Translations under genes and position numbers: made by a program
The notes under the pieces: model-generated
Seen by the model: the letters and a program-made list of their open reading frames with translations, nothing else
Databases searched by the model: none
Told to the model about the DNA's origin: nothing
Origin: Oscillospiraceae bacterium
GTDB taxonomy: Bacteria > Bacillota > Clostridia > Oscillospirales > Ruminococcaceae
Direction: 5' to 3'
Assembly: GCA_016288755.1 (NCBI GenBank)
Contig: JAEELE010000137.1
Location: forward strand, 1 to 64,000
DNA: 64,000 bases
In this document: piece by piece, positions 50,738-60,092 of the stretch
Numbering within the stretch: position 1 is the stretch's first letter
Layout of the letters: each line of letters begins with the position of its first letter

Positions 50738-50766
50738 ATTATAGCACATCAAAATGGATTTGTCAA
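50738..50766 (-). promoter_or_regulatory. Host promoter of the tRNA pair
   Basis: On the - strand TTGACA, 17 bases, TATAAT, a perfect vegetative promoter upstream of tRNA-Leu. Confidence 0.85.
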
Positions 50767-50811
50767 GCCCTTTTTGCATTTTTCTGAAAATTTTTCTGCG
50801 CAGTGCATCCG

Positions 50812-51228
50812 TCACAGGCTGTCGATCCATTCGTCGATCAATGCCTGCACCGTCGTTTTTCGGCGATTTGCCGTCAGACGCAGCTTTGCAGCCGATGCAG
50901 CCGGAAGCCAGACCGTCATGGAGCCGCAGGAGGGATCGGGGGACTCCGAGAACGCCGCCCGGAATTCCGCATCGGTCGCCTCATAGGTCATCCAGATCAT
51001 CGCGCGGTCATAGGTCAGCGGCACGATATGCGGCTCAGGCTTCTCAATCATGCCGATCACAGCCGAGCCCTTGCTCAGCGAGCCCGAAAGCAGCAGGAAG
51101 AATGCGCCGTCACGCCGTCGGTAGAGCGCCTGCTGACAGACCCTTCCGTCTGCATCGGTGAAATCCGCCCGCTTCACAAGCCGCGCGGTATCCGTGTCAT
51201 ACAGCTTTCGGTCAATGACTGTTTTCAT
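50812..51228 (-). CDS. Hypothetical protein with ribbon-helix-helix-like end
   Basis: 138 residues from ATG at 51228 (MKTVIDRK), with AAAGGGAGACATCGGA upstream; it overlaps the end of the symporter gene by four bases, so they are one operon. Residues 1-95 form a beta-rich unit. The last 30 residues (AAKLRLTANRRKTTVQALIDEWI) have the strand-helix-helix pattern of ribbon-helix-helix proteins. Could regulate the symporter. No family recognised. Confidence 0.5.
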   Translation of the reverse strand: MKTVIDRKLYDTDTARLVKRADFTDADGRVCQQALYRRRDGAFFLLLSGSLSKGSAVIGMIEKPEPHIVPLTYDRAMIWMTYEATDAEFRAAFSESPDPSCGSMTVWLPAASAAKLRLTANRRKTTVQALIDEWIDSL

Positions 51229-52574
51229 TCCGATGTCTCCCTTTCTTTTCTGCTCAGCAAACCGTGCTGAGCGTCCTGTGCCTCGCATTCCGGCAGCTGC
51301 CGCGACAGACAGAGCAGCCCGCACAGATTCGGCAGCGCCATCAGCCCGTTGCACAGGTCGCAGACTGCCCAGACCCACACACTGCCGCCGAATGCACCCG
51401 CAAACGCACACAGGATATACAGCGCAAAATAGACCTGCTCCCCCTGTCTGCCGAACAGAAACCGAACTGCCGATGCACCGCAGGGATACCAGCCGATCAT
51501 TGTCGCAAAGGCGAGCAGCACCATGCAGACAGCGAGAAATCCGCCCGCAAAGCTGCCCAGACCCGAGCGGAATGCCGTGAGGAGCAGCTCGGCGCCGCTG
51601 TCCGCGGAGATTCCGCAGGGCGCCGTGAGAATGACCAGCGCAGTGAGCGTGCAGCAGAGCACCGTGTCCGTGAAGACCTCCAGTGCAGCCCACTGTCCCT
51701 GTTCTCTGCCGGACGGATTTCCCGCCTGCATGTGCAGCAGCGACGAGGTGCCGAGCCCTGCTTCATTTGAGAAGATGCCCCGCCGCAGACCGACTGACAG
51801 ACTGCGCATCAGCAGAGAAGCTGTCCAGCCGCCCCCGACAGCGCGAAAGCCTGCTGCCTCACGGAGAATCCGCATGATCGCAGACGGCAGCGCATCCCGG
51901 TTGCGGACCAGCAGCACGGCACACCCGATCAGATACAGCAGACTGATCAGCGGCATGAGCCTTGCGGAGACATCTCCGATGCGGCGCCGTCCGCCGTGAA
52001 GGACAAGCAGTGCGAGCAGCGCGGCGGTCAGCCCGGCAGACGCCGGAGAGATCCCATAACCTGCTGCTGTTTGTGCGATCGTGCTGCTCTGCGCGAGATT
52101 TCCCATTCCGAGCCCGGCGGCTGCACAGCAGACCGCAAATGCCCCGGCGGCAGCACCGGAGCCGAGCCCCTCCCGCAGCATCGCGAAGGTGCCGCCGCAG
52201 ACCGTTCCGTCGCGGCAATGCGTATGCCAGCGCATGCCGAGCAGATTTTCGGCATAGACCAGCACCATACCGAGCAGCGCCGAGACCCACATCCAGAAAA
52301 CCGCTCCCGCTCCCCCGCTGATCAGCGCAAATGCCGTGCCGACCAGATTGCCGGTGCCCATCACCGCAGCCAGTGCCCCCGCAGAGACCCTTCGCTGCTC
52401 CGCCGATGCCGCATCGCTGCCGGTGAGCGTTTTCGCAGCCCTGCGGAGCAGCCTGCCAAAGCCCAGGACCGGTCGCCCGTGCAGCCGGATCGCACAGATC
52501 AGCGCAGCCGCCGTAAGCAGCACCGGCAGAACCCACTGCCAGAACACGGTATTCCACAAATTCAGATCACCCAT
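51225..52574 (-). CDS. AGCS-family sodium:amino-acid symporter
   Basis: About 450 residues from ATG at 52574 (MGDLNLWN); an upstream in-frame ATG at 52634 is also possible. About ten membrane helices. AGCS signatures are present: GTGNLVGTAFAL near residue 75 and GIFSNEAGLG near 270. The family imports alanine, glycine or glutamine with sodium. The length is typical. It shares an operon with the small protein at its 3' end. GC-rich codons, typical of the host chromosome. Confidence 0.85.
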   Translation of the reverse strand: MGDLNLWNTVFWQWVLPVLLTAAALICAIRLHGRPVLGFGRLLRRAAKTLTGSDAASAEQRRVSAGALAAVMGTGNLVGTAFALISGGAGAVFWMWVSALLGMVLVYAENLLGMRWHTHCRDGTVCGGTFAMLREGLGSGAAAGAFAVCCAAAGLGMGNLAQSSTIAQTAAGYGISPASAGLTAALLALLVLHGGRRRIGDVSARLMPLISLLYLIGCAVLLVRNRDALPSAIMRILREAAGFRAVGGGWTASLLMRSLSVGLRRGIFSNEAGLGTSSLLHMQAGNPSGREQGQWAALEVFTDTVLCCTLTALVILTAPCGISADSGAELLLTAFRSGLGSFAGGFLAVCMVLLAFATMIGWYPCGASAVRFLFGRQGEQVYFALYILCAFAGAFGGSVWVWAVCDLCNGLMALPNLCGLLCLSRQLPECEAQDAQHGLLSRKERETSE

Positions 52575-52668
52575 GACCGCAACACGCTCCTCAAGGGAGC
52601 CTATGCACCGGGAGAAGCATTCATGCATGAGCAAAGCGGCAACAGAAGGTCTGCTGCCGCTCTGTCCG

Positions 52669-55572
52669 CTATTTCAGAAGCCGGAACACGGTCTCCCAAT
52701 CCTGCGGGACATCAATGATCGGCAGGACGAGGTAGTACAGTATCCCCGTAGCATCTCTGGAATCGACGATGCCGTTTCCGTCAACATCCATCGCAGCCAG
52801 CTCCAGATCGCCCGTATCGGAATCGTAGTCAATGATCCGCCAGTTGTACTCGGTCAGGACCCTTCCGGCATCGAAGGTCGTCACCTCGCCGGAGAGGTCG
52901 GAATCCCCGCGCAGCAGCACATTGACCTGTGCCGTGATCTGGTACTCGCTCACATATTTCAGCAGCGCGGGATCGGTGCCGTGATAGGTGAACGGCAGTG
53001 TCTCCGTGCCGACGATGCTCAGCGTGTAGAAGCGGTCTGGAATATAATCCGGCGTGCAATCCGCGGTGATATCCTTCCGGACGGTCTCGCCGTTGCTGTT
53101 GATCAGTGCCGTGATGATGAACTCCGACATGTCAAACTGCTTCGCTTCGATCCAGTAATCGCGCTTGGAGACCGCGGTCACACCGATGCAGACCGGCTCC
53201 TGCTGGACGGTCTTCTTCATAAAGGTGATGCTGACCGTGTGTGTGCTGTGAATATCGCTGATCGTTACGGATTTGTCCGCACTCTGCTCAACGCCGTCCA
53301 CAATCACGGCTGCGATCTGGTAGTCCTTTTCGGGCTTGAACGTCACGGTCAGGCTGTCGCCCTCTGCAACGACCGTCTCGCCCGACGGGGTCGCCGTGCC
53401 GCCCTCACCGCACAGCACCGTGACAGTATATCCGGTCAGCTTCGGGATTGTCTCCCGCTCGACCTCGCCGCACACGGCACATGTGCGCTCGCGCATGCCC
53501 TCGGTCGTCAGCGTCGGCTGCACGGTGATCTTCCATTCAGACCACCGGTGCGCACCGGTCGCGGGAATCGCACGGGTCTCCTTTTCACCGCAGACGGAGC
53601 ATGTCCGCGTCTCGGCGCCGTCCTCGGTGCAGGTGGCTGCCTTCTGCGTCTTCCAGTCGCCCCATGAGTGTCCGGTCGCCGCGATCGCTCTGGTCTCCTT
53701 CTCGCCGCAGGCGGAGCATGTCCGCGATTCCGAGCCGTCCTCGGTGCAGGTCGCAGCCTTGTCGGTTTTCCAGTCGGACCACTTGTGTGCGCCGGAGGAG
53801 GAGATCACGCGGGTCTCCTTCTCGCCGCATTCCAGACAGGTGCGGGATTCGAGCCCGTCCTCGGTGCACGAAGCCGCCTTTTCGGTTTTCCAGTCGCTCC
53901 ATGTGTGCCCGATCGCGTCGATCGTTCTGCTGTCGGAAGCGCCGCAGACGGTGCATGTCCGCGACTGTTCGCCGTCCTCGGTACAGGTCACGGCATGTAC
54001 TGTTTTCCATGCGCCCCATGAGTGTCCTGTCGCCGCGATCGCTCTGGTCTCCTTTTCGCCGCAGTTGGAACAGGTGCGGGATTCGGAGCCGTCCTCGGTG
54101 CAGGTCGCAGCCTTGTCGGTCTTCCAGTCGGACCACTTGTGTGCGCCGGAGGAGGAGATCACGCGGGTCTCCTTCTCGCCGCAGACCGAGCATGTCCGCG
54201 ACTCTGAGCCGTCCTCGGTGCAGGTCGCCGCCTTGACGGTCTTCCAGTCGGACCAGCTGTGACCGGTCGCGGAAATCGCTTTGGTCTCCTTTTCGCCGCA
54301 GTTGGCGCAGGTGCGGGACTGAGAGCCGTCCTCGGTGCAGGTCGCCGCCTTGTCGGTCTTCCAGTCAGACCAGCTGTGACCGGTCGCGGAAATCGTTCTC
54401 GTCTCCTTCCCGCCGCAGTTGGCACAGGTGCGGGACTGAGAGCCGTCCTCGGTGCAGGTCGCAGCCTTGTCGGTCTTCCAGTCGGACCAGCTGTGACCGG
54501 TGGCGGGAATCGTTTTGGTCTCCTTTTCGCCGCAGTTTGCACAGGTGCGGGACTGAGAGCCGTCCTCGGTGCAGGTCGCCGCCTTGTCGGTCTTCCAGTC
54601 GGACCAGCTGTGTCCGGTCGCGGGGATCGTCTCGGTGACGGTCAGCCCGCAGACCGTGCAGACATAGTGCCGCGAGCCGGCTTTTTCACAGGTGGCTTCC
54701 GTGTCGACGATCCATGTGCCGGTGTGGGTGTGCGTCGAGCTGCCCGCTGCGACAAAAGGATGCCCGTAGGTCGTCGCATAGGTCTGTGCGGCGCTGCCCG
54801 TCTGCCCGATGATCGTGCATTTGTCCTCGCTCTCGGTATAGCCGCTGCTGCGCCCGTTGGAGATCGTGACATTCAGATAGCAGATGCCGAAGGCTTCCTT
54901 CCCGATGGTCGTCACGGAGGACGGAATCTCCACAGAAGGGAAGCACGAGAAATAGAATGCATTGACGCCGATCGTCTTGAGCCCGCTGTTCAGCGTCAGG
55001 GATTTGATGTTGTTCGCATAGAAGGCACTGTCTCCGACGGAGGTGACCTTGTCGGGCAGCGTCAGGGTCGTCAGCGCGATGCAGTTGAAGAATGCCTCGT
55101 TGCCGATCGACGTCAGCTGCGACGGGAGCGACAGCGATCCAAGCACCCAGCAGTTGCGGAAGGCACACATCGGGATCACGGTCAGCGCGTCGGAGAAGGT
55201 GACCTTTGTCAGCGCGGAGCAGCCCGAGCAGAAGAAAGTGCCGATCTCGCTCAGCGTTGAGCCCATCGAGAGTGTTTTCAGTGCGGTATAGCCGCTGAAT
55301 GAGCCCGCAGGCATCGAGGTGATGCCCTTTTCGATCACGACCTCGGTGATCTGCGCGGAATAATCGGACCATGCCTTTTCGGTCACGGTGCCGCTGCCGC
55401 TGATCGTCAGTGTCCCGCCCGAGAGCGTCCACGAGGCTGAGCTGCCGCAGGAGCCGCCCGCCGCATAGGCAGACAGCGCCGGAACCGCGGCGGTCACCAT
55501 TGAAAAGAGCACTGCAAATGCTGTCAGCAGTGCACAGGCAGCACGTCTGAGCCGCCTTTCTGTCAAAAGCAT
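52669..55572 (-). CDS. Secreted BspA-like LRR / Cys-repeat / dockerin protein
   Basis: 967 residues. Signal peptide at 1-38 (RRLRRAACALLTAFAVLF...AYAAG). Residues 70-240 are leucine-rich repeats of the BspA/LRR_5 type. Residues 281-717 are eleven repeats of about 39 residues (form: C-TEDG-SRTC-x-x-CGEKETR-I-ATGHSWSDWK). Then a bacterial repeat unit (YTVTVLCGEGGTATPSGE) and a C-terminal dockerin I near residues 898-967 (GDSDLSGEVTTFDAGRVL, DVDGNGIVDSRDATGIL). The dockerin would attach it to a cellulosome scaffold or cell-surface cohesin. LRR and repeats suggest adhesion. Driven by the promoter at 55611-55639. Confidence 0.85.
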   Translation of the reverse strand: MLLTERRLRRAACALLTAFAVLFSMVTAAVPALSAYAAGGSCGSSASWTLSGGTLTISGSGTVTEKAWSDYSAQITEVVIEKGITSMPAGSFSGYTALKTLSMGSTLSEIGTFFCSGCSALTKVTFSDALTVIPMCAFRNCWVLGSLSLPSQLTSIGNEAFFNCIALTTLTLPDKVTSVGDSAFYANNIKSLTLNSGLKTIGVNAFYFSCFPSVEIPSSVTTIGKEAFGICYLNVTISNGRSSGYTESEDKCTIIGQTGSAAQTYATTYGHPFVAAGSSTHTHTGTWIVDTEATCEKAGSRHYVCTVCGLTVTETIPATGHSWSDWKTDKAATCTEDGSQSRTCANCGEKETKTIPATGHSWSDWKTDKAATCTEDGSQSRTCANCGGKETRTISATGHSWSDWKTDKAATCTEDGSQSRTCANCGEKETKAISATGHSWSDWKTVKAATCTEDGSESRTCSVCGEKETRVISSSGAHKWSDWKTDKAATCTEDGSESRTCSNCGEKETRAIAATGHSWGAWKTVHAVTCTEDGEQSRTCTVCGASDSRTIDAIGHTWSDWKTEKAASCTEDGLESRTCLECGEKETRVISSSGAHKWSDWKTDKAATCTEDGSESRTCSACGEKETRAIAATGHSWGDWKTQKAATCTEDGAETRTCSVCGEKETRAIPATGAHRWSEWKITVQPTLTTEGMRERTCAVCGEVERETIPKLTGYTVTVLCGEGGTATPSGETVVAEGDSLTVTFKPEKDYQIAAVIVDGVEQSADKSVTISDIHSTHTVSITFMKKTVQQEPVCIGVTAVSKRDYWIEAKQFDMSEFIITALINSNGETVRKDITADCTPDYIPDRFYTLSIVGTETLPFTYHGTDPALLKYVSEYQITAQVNVLLRGDSDLSGEVTTFDAGRVLTEYNWRIIDYDSDTGDLELAAMDVDGNGIVDSRDATGILYYLVLPIIDVPQDWETVFRLLK
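53421..54732 (-). repeat. Eleven tandem repeats of about 117-120 bp
   Basis: Each encodes a unit with two Cys in the CANCGEK-like motif and a GHSWSDWK-like end. Units 2-4 and 5/8 are nearly identical, so recombination here could change the number of copies. Confidence 0.85.
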
Positions 55573-55610
55573 AAAAAAACTCCCCCTCTGAAAATGAAAC
55601 AGTTGTATAT

Positions 55611-55639
55611 ATTATAGCATGGATCACCCTTTTCGTCAA
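55611..55639 (-). promoter_or_regulatory. Host promoter of the dockerin/LRR gene
   Basis: On the - strand TTGACG, 17 bases, TATAAT, followed by ribosome site GAGGGGGAG before ATG 55572. Confidence 0.75.
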
Positions 55640-55710
55640 CCGATACTGTGCGAAATCAGATGAATCTACAACAGCGCGTGCATTTTTCTGTACATTTTGC
55701 CGGATACAGA

Positions 55711-55739
55711 TTGACAGATACCCGTCTGCATGCTATAAT
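55711..55739 (+). promoter_or_regulatory. Perfect host promoter reading into an antisense direction
   Basis: TTGACA, 17 bases, TATAAT. It points into the 3' end of the gene at 55748-56530, which is on the other strand. No + strand gene follows with good coding character. Confidence 0.65.
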
Positions 55740-55747
55740 GAATATGA

Positions 55748-56530
55748 TCACTCCGTCCACAGCGATGTCTCAAAATCGAACGACGGACAGGGGTTGTCCG
55801 CGCAGAGCCACAGATGATCGCTGACAGACTGCTTCGCCGTGCACTTGCCGTCCTCGAAGCATTTGCAGTGCTCACAGCGGGAGACCGACCGGATATAGAG
55901 CCGGTAGCCGACCAGCTTGTGCAGCGCGCGCACCTCGTCGGGCACACGCACCTCGATATCGTGCTGATTCGCCTGCGATTCAATGCAGAGTACATAGAAA
56001 AAATACTTTTTCTCCCGCACGGCACGGCTCACGCAGCCGCTGTTCTCGCAGAAGGTCAGATAGTGTTCAAACGGGAATTTCCGCCCGCTGCTGACCGAAT
56101 ACTGGTACAGATCGAGGAAATAGCATGCCAGCTGATCGTCATGCGCCAGTGCCAGCATGTAGTAGGTGAAGATCTCCAGCTCGCTCTTGTTGATGACCTT
56201 CGTGTCAAACAGATAGCAGATATAATTGTAGGTGAACAGCGTGCGGTCTGCGATCACCGGAATGTGCCGGTCCTCCGAACGGTGAAATTCCTCGTTGTAC
56301 CATTCCTTGCCGTAGTCGGTCAGCCGCTGGAATTCCAGAATCTGCTCGTCATCCATCACCTTGCTGAGCAGCTTTTCCACATAGTCCGCGCGGTTGTTCT
56401 TGATCGACGCACGCCACTGCAGCAGCGCAAAGCCGCCGCCGATGACCGTCAGCAGAAAGCCGATCGCATCGAGGAAGTTGTCAAGGAAATATTGGTGCAG
56501 CCCTGTGAGCATCTCTGACAGTGTTCCCAT
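55748..56530 (-). CDS. Hypothetical membrane protein with Cys-rich end
   Basis: 260 residues. One membrane helix near residues 19-38 (LDAIGFLLTVIGGGFALLQW). The body is helical and acidic with many Tyr/Phe. Near the C-terminus, two Cys groups (SRCEHCKCFEDGKC...CADNPC) may bind metal. It starts four bases upstream of the GNAT gene end, suggesting an operon with it. No family recognised. Confidence 0.5.
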   Translation of the reverse strand: MGTLSEMLTGLHQYFLDNFLDAIGFLLTVIGGGFALLQWRASIKNNRADYVEKLLSKVMDDEQILEFQRLTDYGKEWYNEEFHRSEDRHIPVIADRTLFTYNYICYLFDTKVINKSELEIFTYYMLALAHDDQLACYFLDLYQYSVSSGRKFPFEHYLTFCENSGCVSRAVREKKYFFYVLCIESQANQHDIEVRVPDEVRALHKLVGYRLYIRSVSRCEHCKCFEDGKCTAKQSVSDHLWLCADNPCPSFDFETSLWTE

Positions 56531-56533
56531 GGA

Positions 56534-56944
56534 TCAGCCTTCCTCCTGCCACTGATTGCGCTGCAGCAGCACGCCGCCCTCGATCAGCGCAAAGCCGTTT
56601 TTCTGATAGAGCGGCAGCACATACGCCGAATCCGGCGACACACTGATATATTTGATCTGTCCGAGCACCTCCAGCAGCTTTTTCAGCATCGCGTCTGCAA
56701 TGCCGCGCCGCTGAAAAGCGCTGTGCACGACCATGCAGTCGATATTCGCGCTCCAGATGCCGTCGTCCATGCTGCGCACGATGCCGACCAGCGCACCGTC
56801 CAGCCGCGCCGTCACATAATGAGACGAATTCCGCATCGCGTTCCAGAGCATCTCGGGCGACAGGTCAACTGCCCAGCCGACAGACGCAAACAGCGCCTTG
56901 AGCTCCTGTGCGCCGAACGGATCATCCGAACTGATTGTGAGCAT
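56534..56944 (-). CDS. GNAT-family acetyltransferase
   Basis: 136 residues from ATG at 56944 (MLTISSDDP), preceded by GGGGAGCCAAGAA; ATG 56989 lies near the -10 region. GNAT pattern: LVGIVRSMDDG, then DCMVVHSAFQRRGIADAMLKKLLE (acetyl-CoA loop QRRGIA) and LPLYQKNGF. It transfers acetyl from acetyl-CoA to an unknown amine. Host promoter at 56999-57027. Confidence 0.75.
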   Translation of the reverse strand: MLTISSDDPFGAQELKALFASVGWAVDLSPEMLWNAMRNSSHYVTARLDGALVGIVRSMDDGIWSANIDCMVVHSAFQRRGIADAMLKKLLEVLGQIKYISVSPDSAYVLPLYQKNGFALIEGGVLLQRNQWQEEG

Positions 56945-56998
56945 TTCTTGGCTCCCCGCTTTCTGTCGAATCTGCGGCGTTTTGCGCACCGCCCTCTA

Positions 56999-57027
56999 AT
57001 CATAGCACATTTCGGCAAAGAATGCAA
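56999..57027 (-). promoter_or_regulatory. Host promoter of the GNAT gene
   Basis: On the - strand TTGCAT, 17 bases, TATGAT. Confidence 0.6.
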
Positions 57028-57056
57028 GTGCAATCGCCGAGAAAAAGGAGAACCCC

Positions 57057-57497
57057 ATGCAATTTTCTGACCTGCATCTGCTCACGGAGCTGCTCTCTCA
57101 GCTGATGCCGCTGTTTCTGATCGCGGATGTATTTCTCACATGCAGCCTGCATTACACGATCCGGACGCTGCTGGAGCAGCGGCTGCAGGCGATCACCTCA
57201 AAGCGCGCCGTCAAGGAGCATCACCGCGCGCACACAAACGATGTGTTTTCCGGCAGGCATCCGATTCTGAGCGGGCTTCTTGACAGCCTTCAAATGCGCT
57301 GGCAGCGAGACATGATCCGCGAATCGGCGCCGGAGCTTAAGGAGCTGCTCTCGCTGCATGACACCTGTATGCTCCTGTTTCCGCTCACTGTCGGCTTCCT
57401 GACGGGCGGTCTGCGCTTTCCGGCGCTGCTCTGCGGCGGGATCGCGCTCGTGCTGCTTCTGACAGGAATCCGCATCCGGCTCGCATTCATACAGTAG
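57057..57497 (+). CDS. Small membrane protein, unknown
   Basis: 146 residues, ATG after AAAAAGGAGAACCCC. Membrane segments at residues 12-30 and two near the end (LFPLTVGFLTGGL, LLCGGIALVLLLTGI), with a basic cytoplasmic loop between. It lies 16 bases before pepD, in one operon with pepD and sbcDC. No family recognised. Confidence 0.5.
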   Translation: MQFSDLHLLTELLSQLMPLFLIADVFLTCSLHYTIRTLLEQRLQAITSKRAVKEHHRAHTNDVFSGRHPILSGLLDSLQMRWQRDMIRESAPELKELLSLHDTCMLLFPLTVGFLTGGLRFPALLCGGIALVLLLTGIRIRLAFIQ

Positions 57498-57513
57498 GAA
57501 AGGAGAACACCCA

Positions 57514-58935
57514 ATGACAGCATTCCCCTATCCGGAGGCGGTGTTCCGGTATTTCACGGAGATCGCCGCGATTCCGCACGGCTCCGGCAATACAGCCGGC
57601 ATCCGGGCATGGTGCCTGAACACCGCCGCCAAGATCGGTGCAGACGCACATGCAGATTCCGCCGGCAATGTCATCATCCGTGTGCCGGGATCACAGGGAC
57701 TCGAAAACCGCCCGCGCGTCATTCTGCAGGGGCATCTCGACATGGTCTGTGCGCAGCTGCCCGACTGCAGAAAGGATATGGCGCACGAGGGACTCGACCT
57801 CATCTGGGACGCCGATACGCTCACCGCGGACGGCACGACACTCGGCGGCGACGACGGCATTGCAGTCGCCTACGCGATGGCGCTGATTGCCGATGACAGC
57901 ATACCGCACCCGCCGCTGACCGTCATCCTCACGGTCGACGAGGAGACCGGCATGGACGGCGCTGCGGCGCTCTCTCCGGACGAACTCGACGGCAGATACC
58001 TCATCAACCTCGACTCCGAGGACGAGGGCGTCTTCACGGTCGGCTGCGCGGGCGGCGTGCGGCTGCATCTGATCTATCCGGCTGCGGCTGAAGCGGCATC
58101 CGGCACGCTTTTCACGCTGACGCTCTCGGGGCTGACCGGCGGGCATTCCGGCTCGGAGATCGGCAAGCCCCTGCTCAATGCGAACACCGCAATGCTCCGT
58201 CTGCTGCGTGCCGTGCCGGAACCGATCCGGCTTGCGGCATTCTGCGGCGGCGTGCGCGACAATGTCATTCCGACCGAATGCACGGCGGCGTTCTATTGCA
58301 CGACCGATGCCGTGCTCGGTGCGGTCGCTGCCGAACGGGATCGGCTCTGTGCCGGATTTCCGGCGGAACAAGGTCTGTCGCTGGTGATCGGCACCGCGGC
58401 GGAATCCGCTCACAGCGCGCTCTCCGCCGAACAGACCGCTGCACTGCTCAGTCAGCTTTCCGCGCTGCCAAACGGCGTTCAGCGGCTCGACCCACAGCTG
58501 CATACACCGCTGACCTCGCTCAATCTCGGCATCATGCAGCTCATGCAGGACGGCTTTCATGTCGATGCACTTCTGCGCAGCGGAATCGACGCAGAGAAGG
58601 ACGCGCTCGCCGAAATCATGAAACACAGCGTGCAGGACGCAGGGGGCACCGCGTCGGAATCCGGCAGATATCCGGCTTGGGAATATCAGCCGGGCACAAC
58701 CCTTGAACAAACGGCGGTTGATGTTTACCGCAGCATGTTCGGCAAAGAGCCCGTGACCGAAACGATTCACGCGGGCGTGGAATGCGGGCTGCTCGCCGCA
58801 AAGGCTGCGGGCATCGCGTGCATCTCGGTCGGTCCCGATCTCTCAGACGTCCACACGCCGCGCGAAGCACTGTCCGTTTCATCGGCGGCGCGCACTTGGG
58901 ATTTCCTCTGTGCGCTGCTGAAAGCACTGACATAA
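57514..58935 (+). CDS. pepD: Aminoacyl-histidine dipeptidase (M20, PepD)
   Basis: 473 residues. M20 zinc sites: GHLDMV (His and Asp), GGDDGIAVA, TVDEETGMDGA (catalytic Glu pair), and a late H near 420-450 (CGLLAAKAAG). PepD cuts Xaa-His and other dipeptides in the cytoplasm. Full length for the family (about 480). Upstream of sbcD with a 14-base gap, so the same transcript is likely. Confidence 0.9.
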   Translation: MTAFPYPEAVFRYFTEIAAIPHGSGNTAGIRAWCLNTAAKIGADAHADSAGNVIIRVPGSQGLENRPRVILQGHLDMVCAQLPDCRKDMAHEGLDLIWDADTLTADGTTLGGDDGIAVAYAMALIADDSIPHPPLTVILTVDEETGMDGAAALSPDELDGRYLINLDSEDEGVFTVGCAGGVRLHLIYPAAAEAASGTLFTLTLSGLTGGHSGSEIGKPLLNANTAMLRLLRAVPEPIRLAAFCGGVRDNVIPTECTAAFYCTTDAVLGAVAAERDRLCAGFPAEQGLSLVIGTAAESAHSALSAEQTAALLSQLSALPNGVQRLDPQLHTPLTSLNLGIMQLMQDGFHVDALLRSGIDAEKDALAEIMKHSVQDAGGTASESGRYPAWEYQPGTTLEQTAVDVYRSMFGKEPVTETIHAGVECGLLAAKAAGIACISVGPDLSDVHTPREALSVSSAARTWDFLCALLKALT

Positions 58936-58949
58936 AAAGGAGGTTCCCC

Positions 58950-60092
58950 ATGCGATTTTTGCATCTCGCAGACCTGCATCTCGGCAAGGCTCTGCACAAT
59001 CACAGCATGATTCCCGACCAGAAGGACATTCTCTCACAGATCGTCCGCATCGCGCGCGAACAGTCGCCGGATGCCGTGCTCATCGCGGGAGATATCTACC
59101 AGCGGAGCACGCCCTCGCCCGAGGCGATGACGATGTTCAGCGACTTCCTCAACGATCTCGTTCAGATGAAGCTGCCGGTGTATCTGATCAGCGGCAACCA
59201 CGATTCCGCCGAGCGCATTTCCTATCTGTCGGGGCTTGCAGCCAATTCCGGCGTGTATATCGCCGGTGCGGAGTCCGCGGCTGTCACGGAATTCACGGCA
59301 GAGGACGCATTCGGCAGGGTGCACATTCACCTGCTCCCTTACTGCACGCCCCTGTCCGCGCGAAAGAGATACCCCGATGAGGCAGAGCAGATCAAGACCT
59401 ATGAAGATGCGATCCGTACAGTGCTCCGCCATCACCCGATCGAATGCCCCGACGATCGTCATGTGATCGTCGCACATCAGTATCTGACCGGTGCGCAGAC
59501 CTGCGGCTCCGAGGAGCTCGCGATCGGCGGCATGGACAATGTGCCCGCATCGCTCTTTGACGGCTACGATTATGTCGCGCTCGGGCATCTGCACGGACCG
59601 CAGCGCGTCAGCCGGGACACCGTGCGCTATGCGGGCTCTCCGCTGCGCTATTCGTTCTCCGAGCTGCGGCAGAATAAGAGCGTGACCGTCGTCGATCTGC
59701 TTGAGAAGGGCAATTTGCAGATCACGACCGCACCGCTCAAGCCGCTGCACGGCATGCAGGAGATCACCGGGGAATTCGACGCGCTGATGCAGTTTGCGCA
59801 GACGGAGGATTATGTTCACATCACGCTGACCGATGACTGTCCGCCGCCGGACGCCGTGCGCAGACTTCGGAGTGTCTTCCGGAACCTGCTGCAGCTCACG
59901 GTGCAGAACGGCAAGCAGCGCGGCGACCGCGCAGCACTCTTTGAAGGCGCTCTGCCGGAGGAAAGCGATTTTCTGTCGCTGCTGCGGAGCTTTTACACAG
60001 AACAGAATGCGGGTACGCCGATGTCGGAGGGCGCACTGCTCATCGCAAAGCGGCTGCTCGAGGAAATTGACGGGGAGGCGAGTTCATTATGA
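58950..60092 (+). CDS. sbcD: Exonuclease subunit SbcD
   Basis: 380 residues from ATG 58950 (MRFLHLADLHLG), with AAAAGGAGGTTCCCC upstream. Phosphoesterase motifs: DLHLG, GDIYQ, SGNHDS, HQYLTG and ALGHLHGP. With SbcC it forms the Mre11-Rad50-type nuclease that opens hairpins and DNA ends blocked by protein. It overlaps sbcC by four bases. Confidence 0.92.
   Translation: MRFLHLADLHLGKALHNHSMIPDQKDILSQIVRIAREQSPDAVLIAGDIYQRSTPSPEAMTMFSDFLNDLVQMKLPVYLISGNHDSAERISYLSGLAANSGVYIAGAESAAVTEFTAEDAFGRVHIHLLPYCTPLSARKRYPDEAEQIKTYEDAIRTVLRHHPIECPDDRHVIVAHQYLTGAQTCGSEELAIGGMDNVPASLFDGYDYVALGHLHGPQRVSRDTVRYAGSPLRYSFSELRQNKSVTVVDLLEKGNLQITTAPLKPLHGMQEITGEFDALMQFAQTEDYVHITLTDDCPPPDAVRRLRSVFRNLLQLTVQNGKQRGDRAALFEGALPEESDFLSLLRSFYTEQNAGTPMSEGALLIAKRLLEEIDGEASSL

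Noticed and set aside
50812..51693. Long 293-residue version of the small protein after the symporter
   Set aside because: The upstream half overlaps the symporter in another frame; the ATG at 51228 has a good ribosome site and a usual four-base overlap.
53336..54543. Open frames on both strands across the Cys-repeat gene, with CRISPR-like regularity
   Set aside because: The repeats are coding, in one frame, about 117-120 bp long without unique spacers, and have signal peptide and dockerin at the ends. The other frames are shadows caused by high GC and repetition.
55814..56518. 234-residue + strand frame after the orphan promoter at 55711
   Set aside because: Mirrors the codon structure of the - strand gene and has no ribosome site; kept only as a possible antisense transcript.
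57691..58770. 359-residue open frame opposite pepD
   Set aside because: No family pattern; pepD on the + strand is complete with all zinc ligands.
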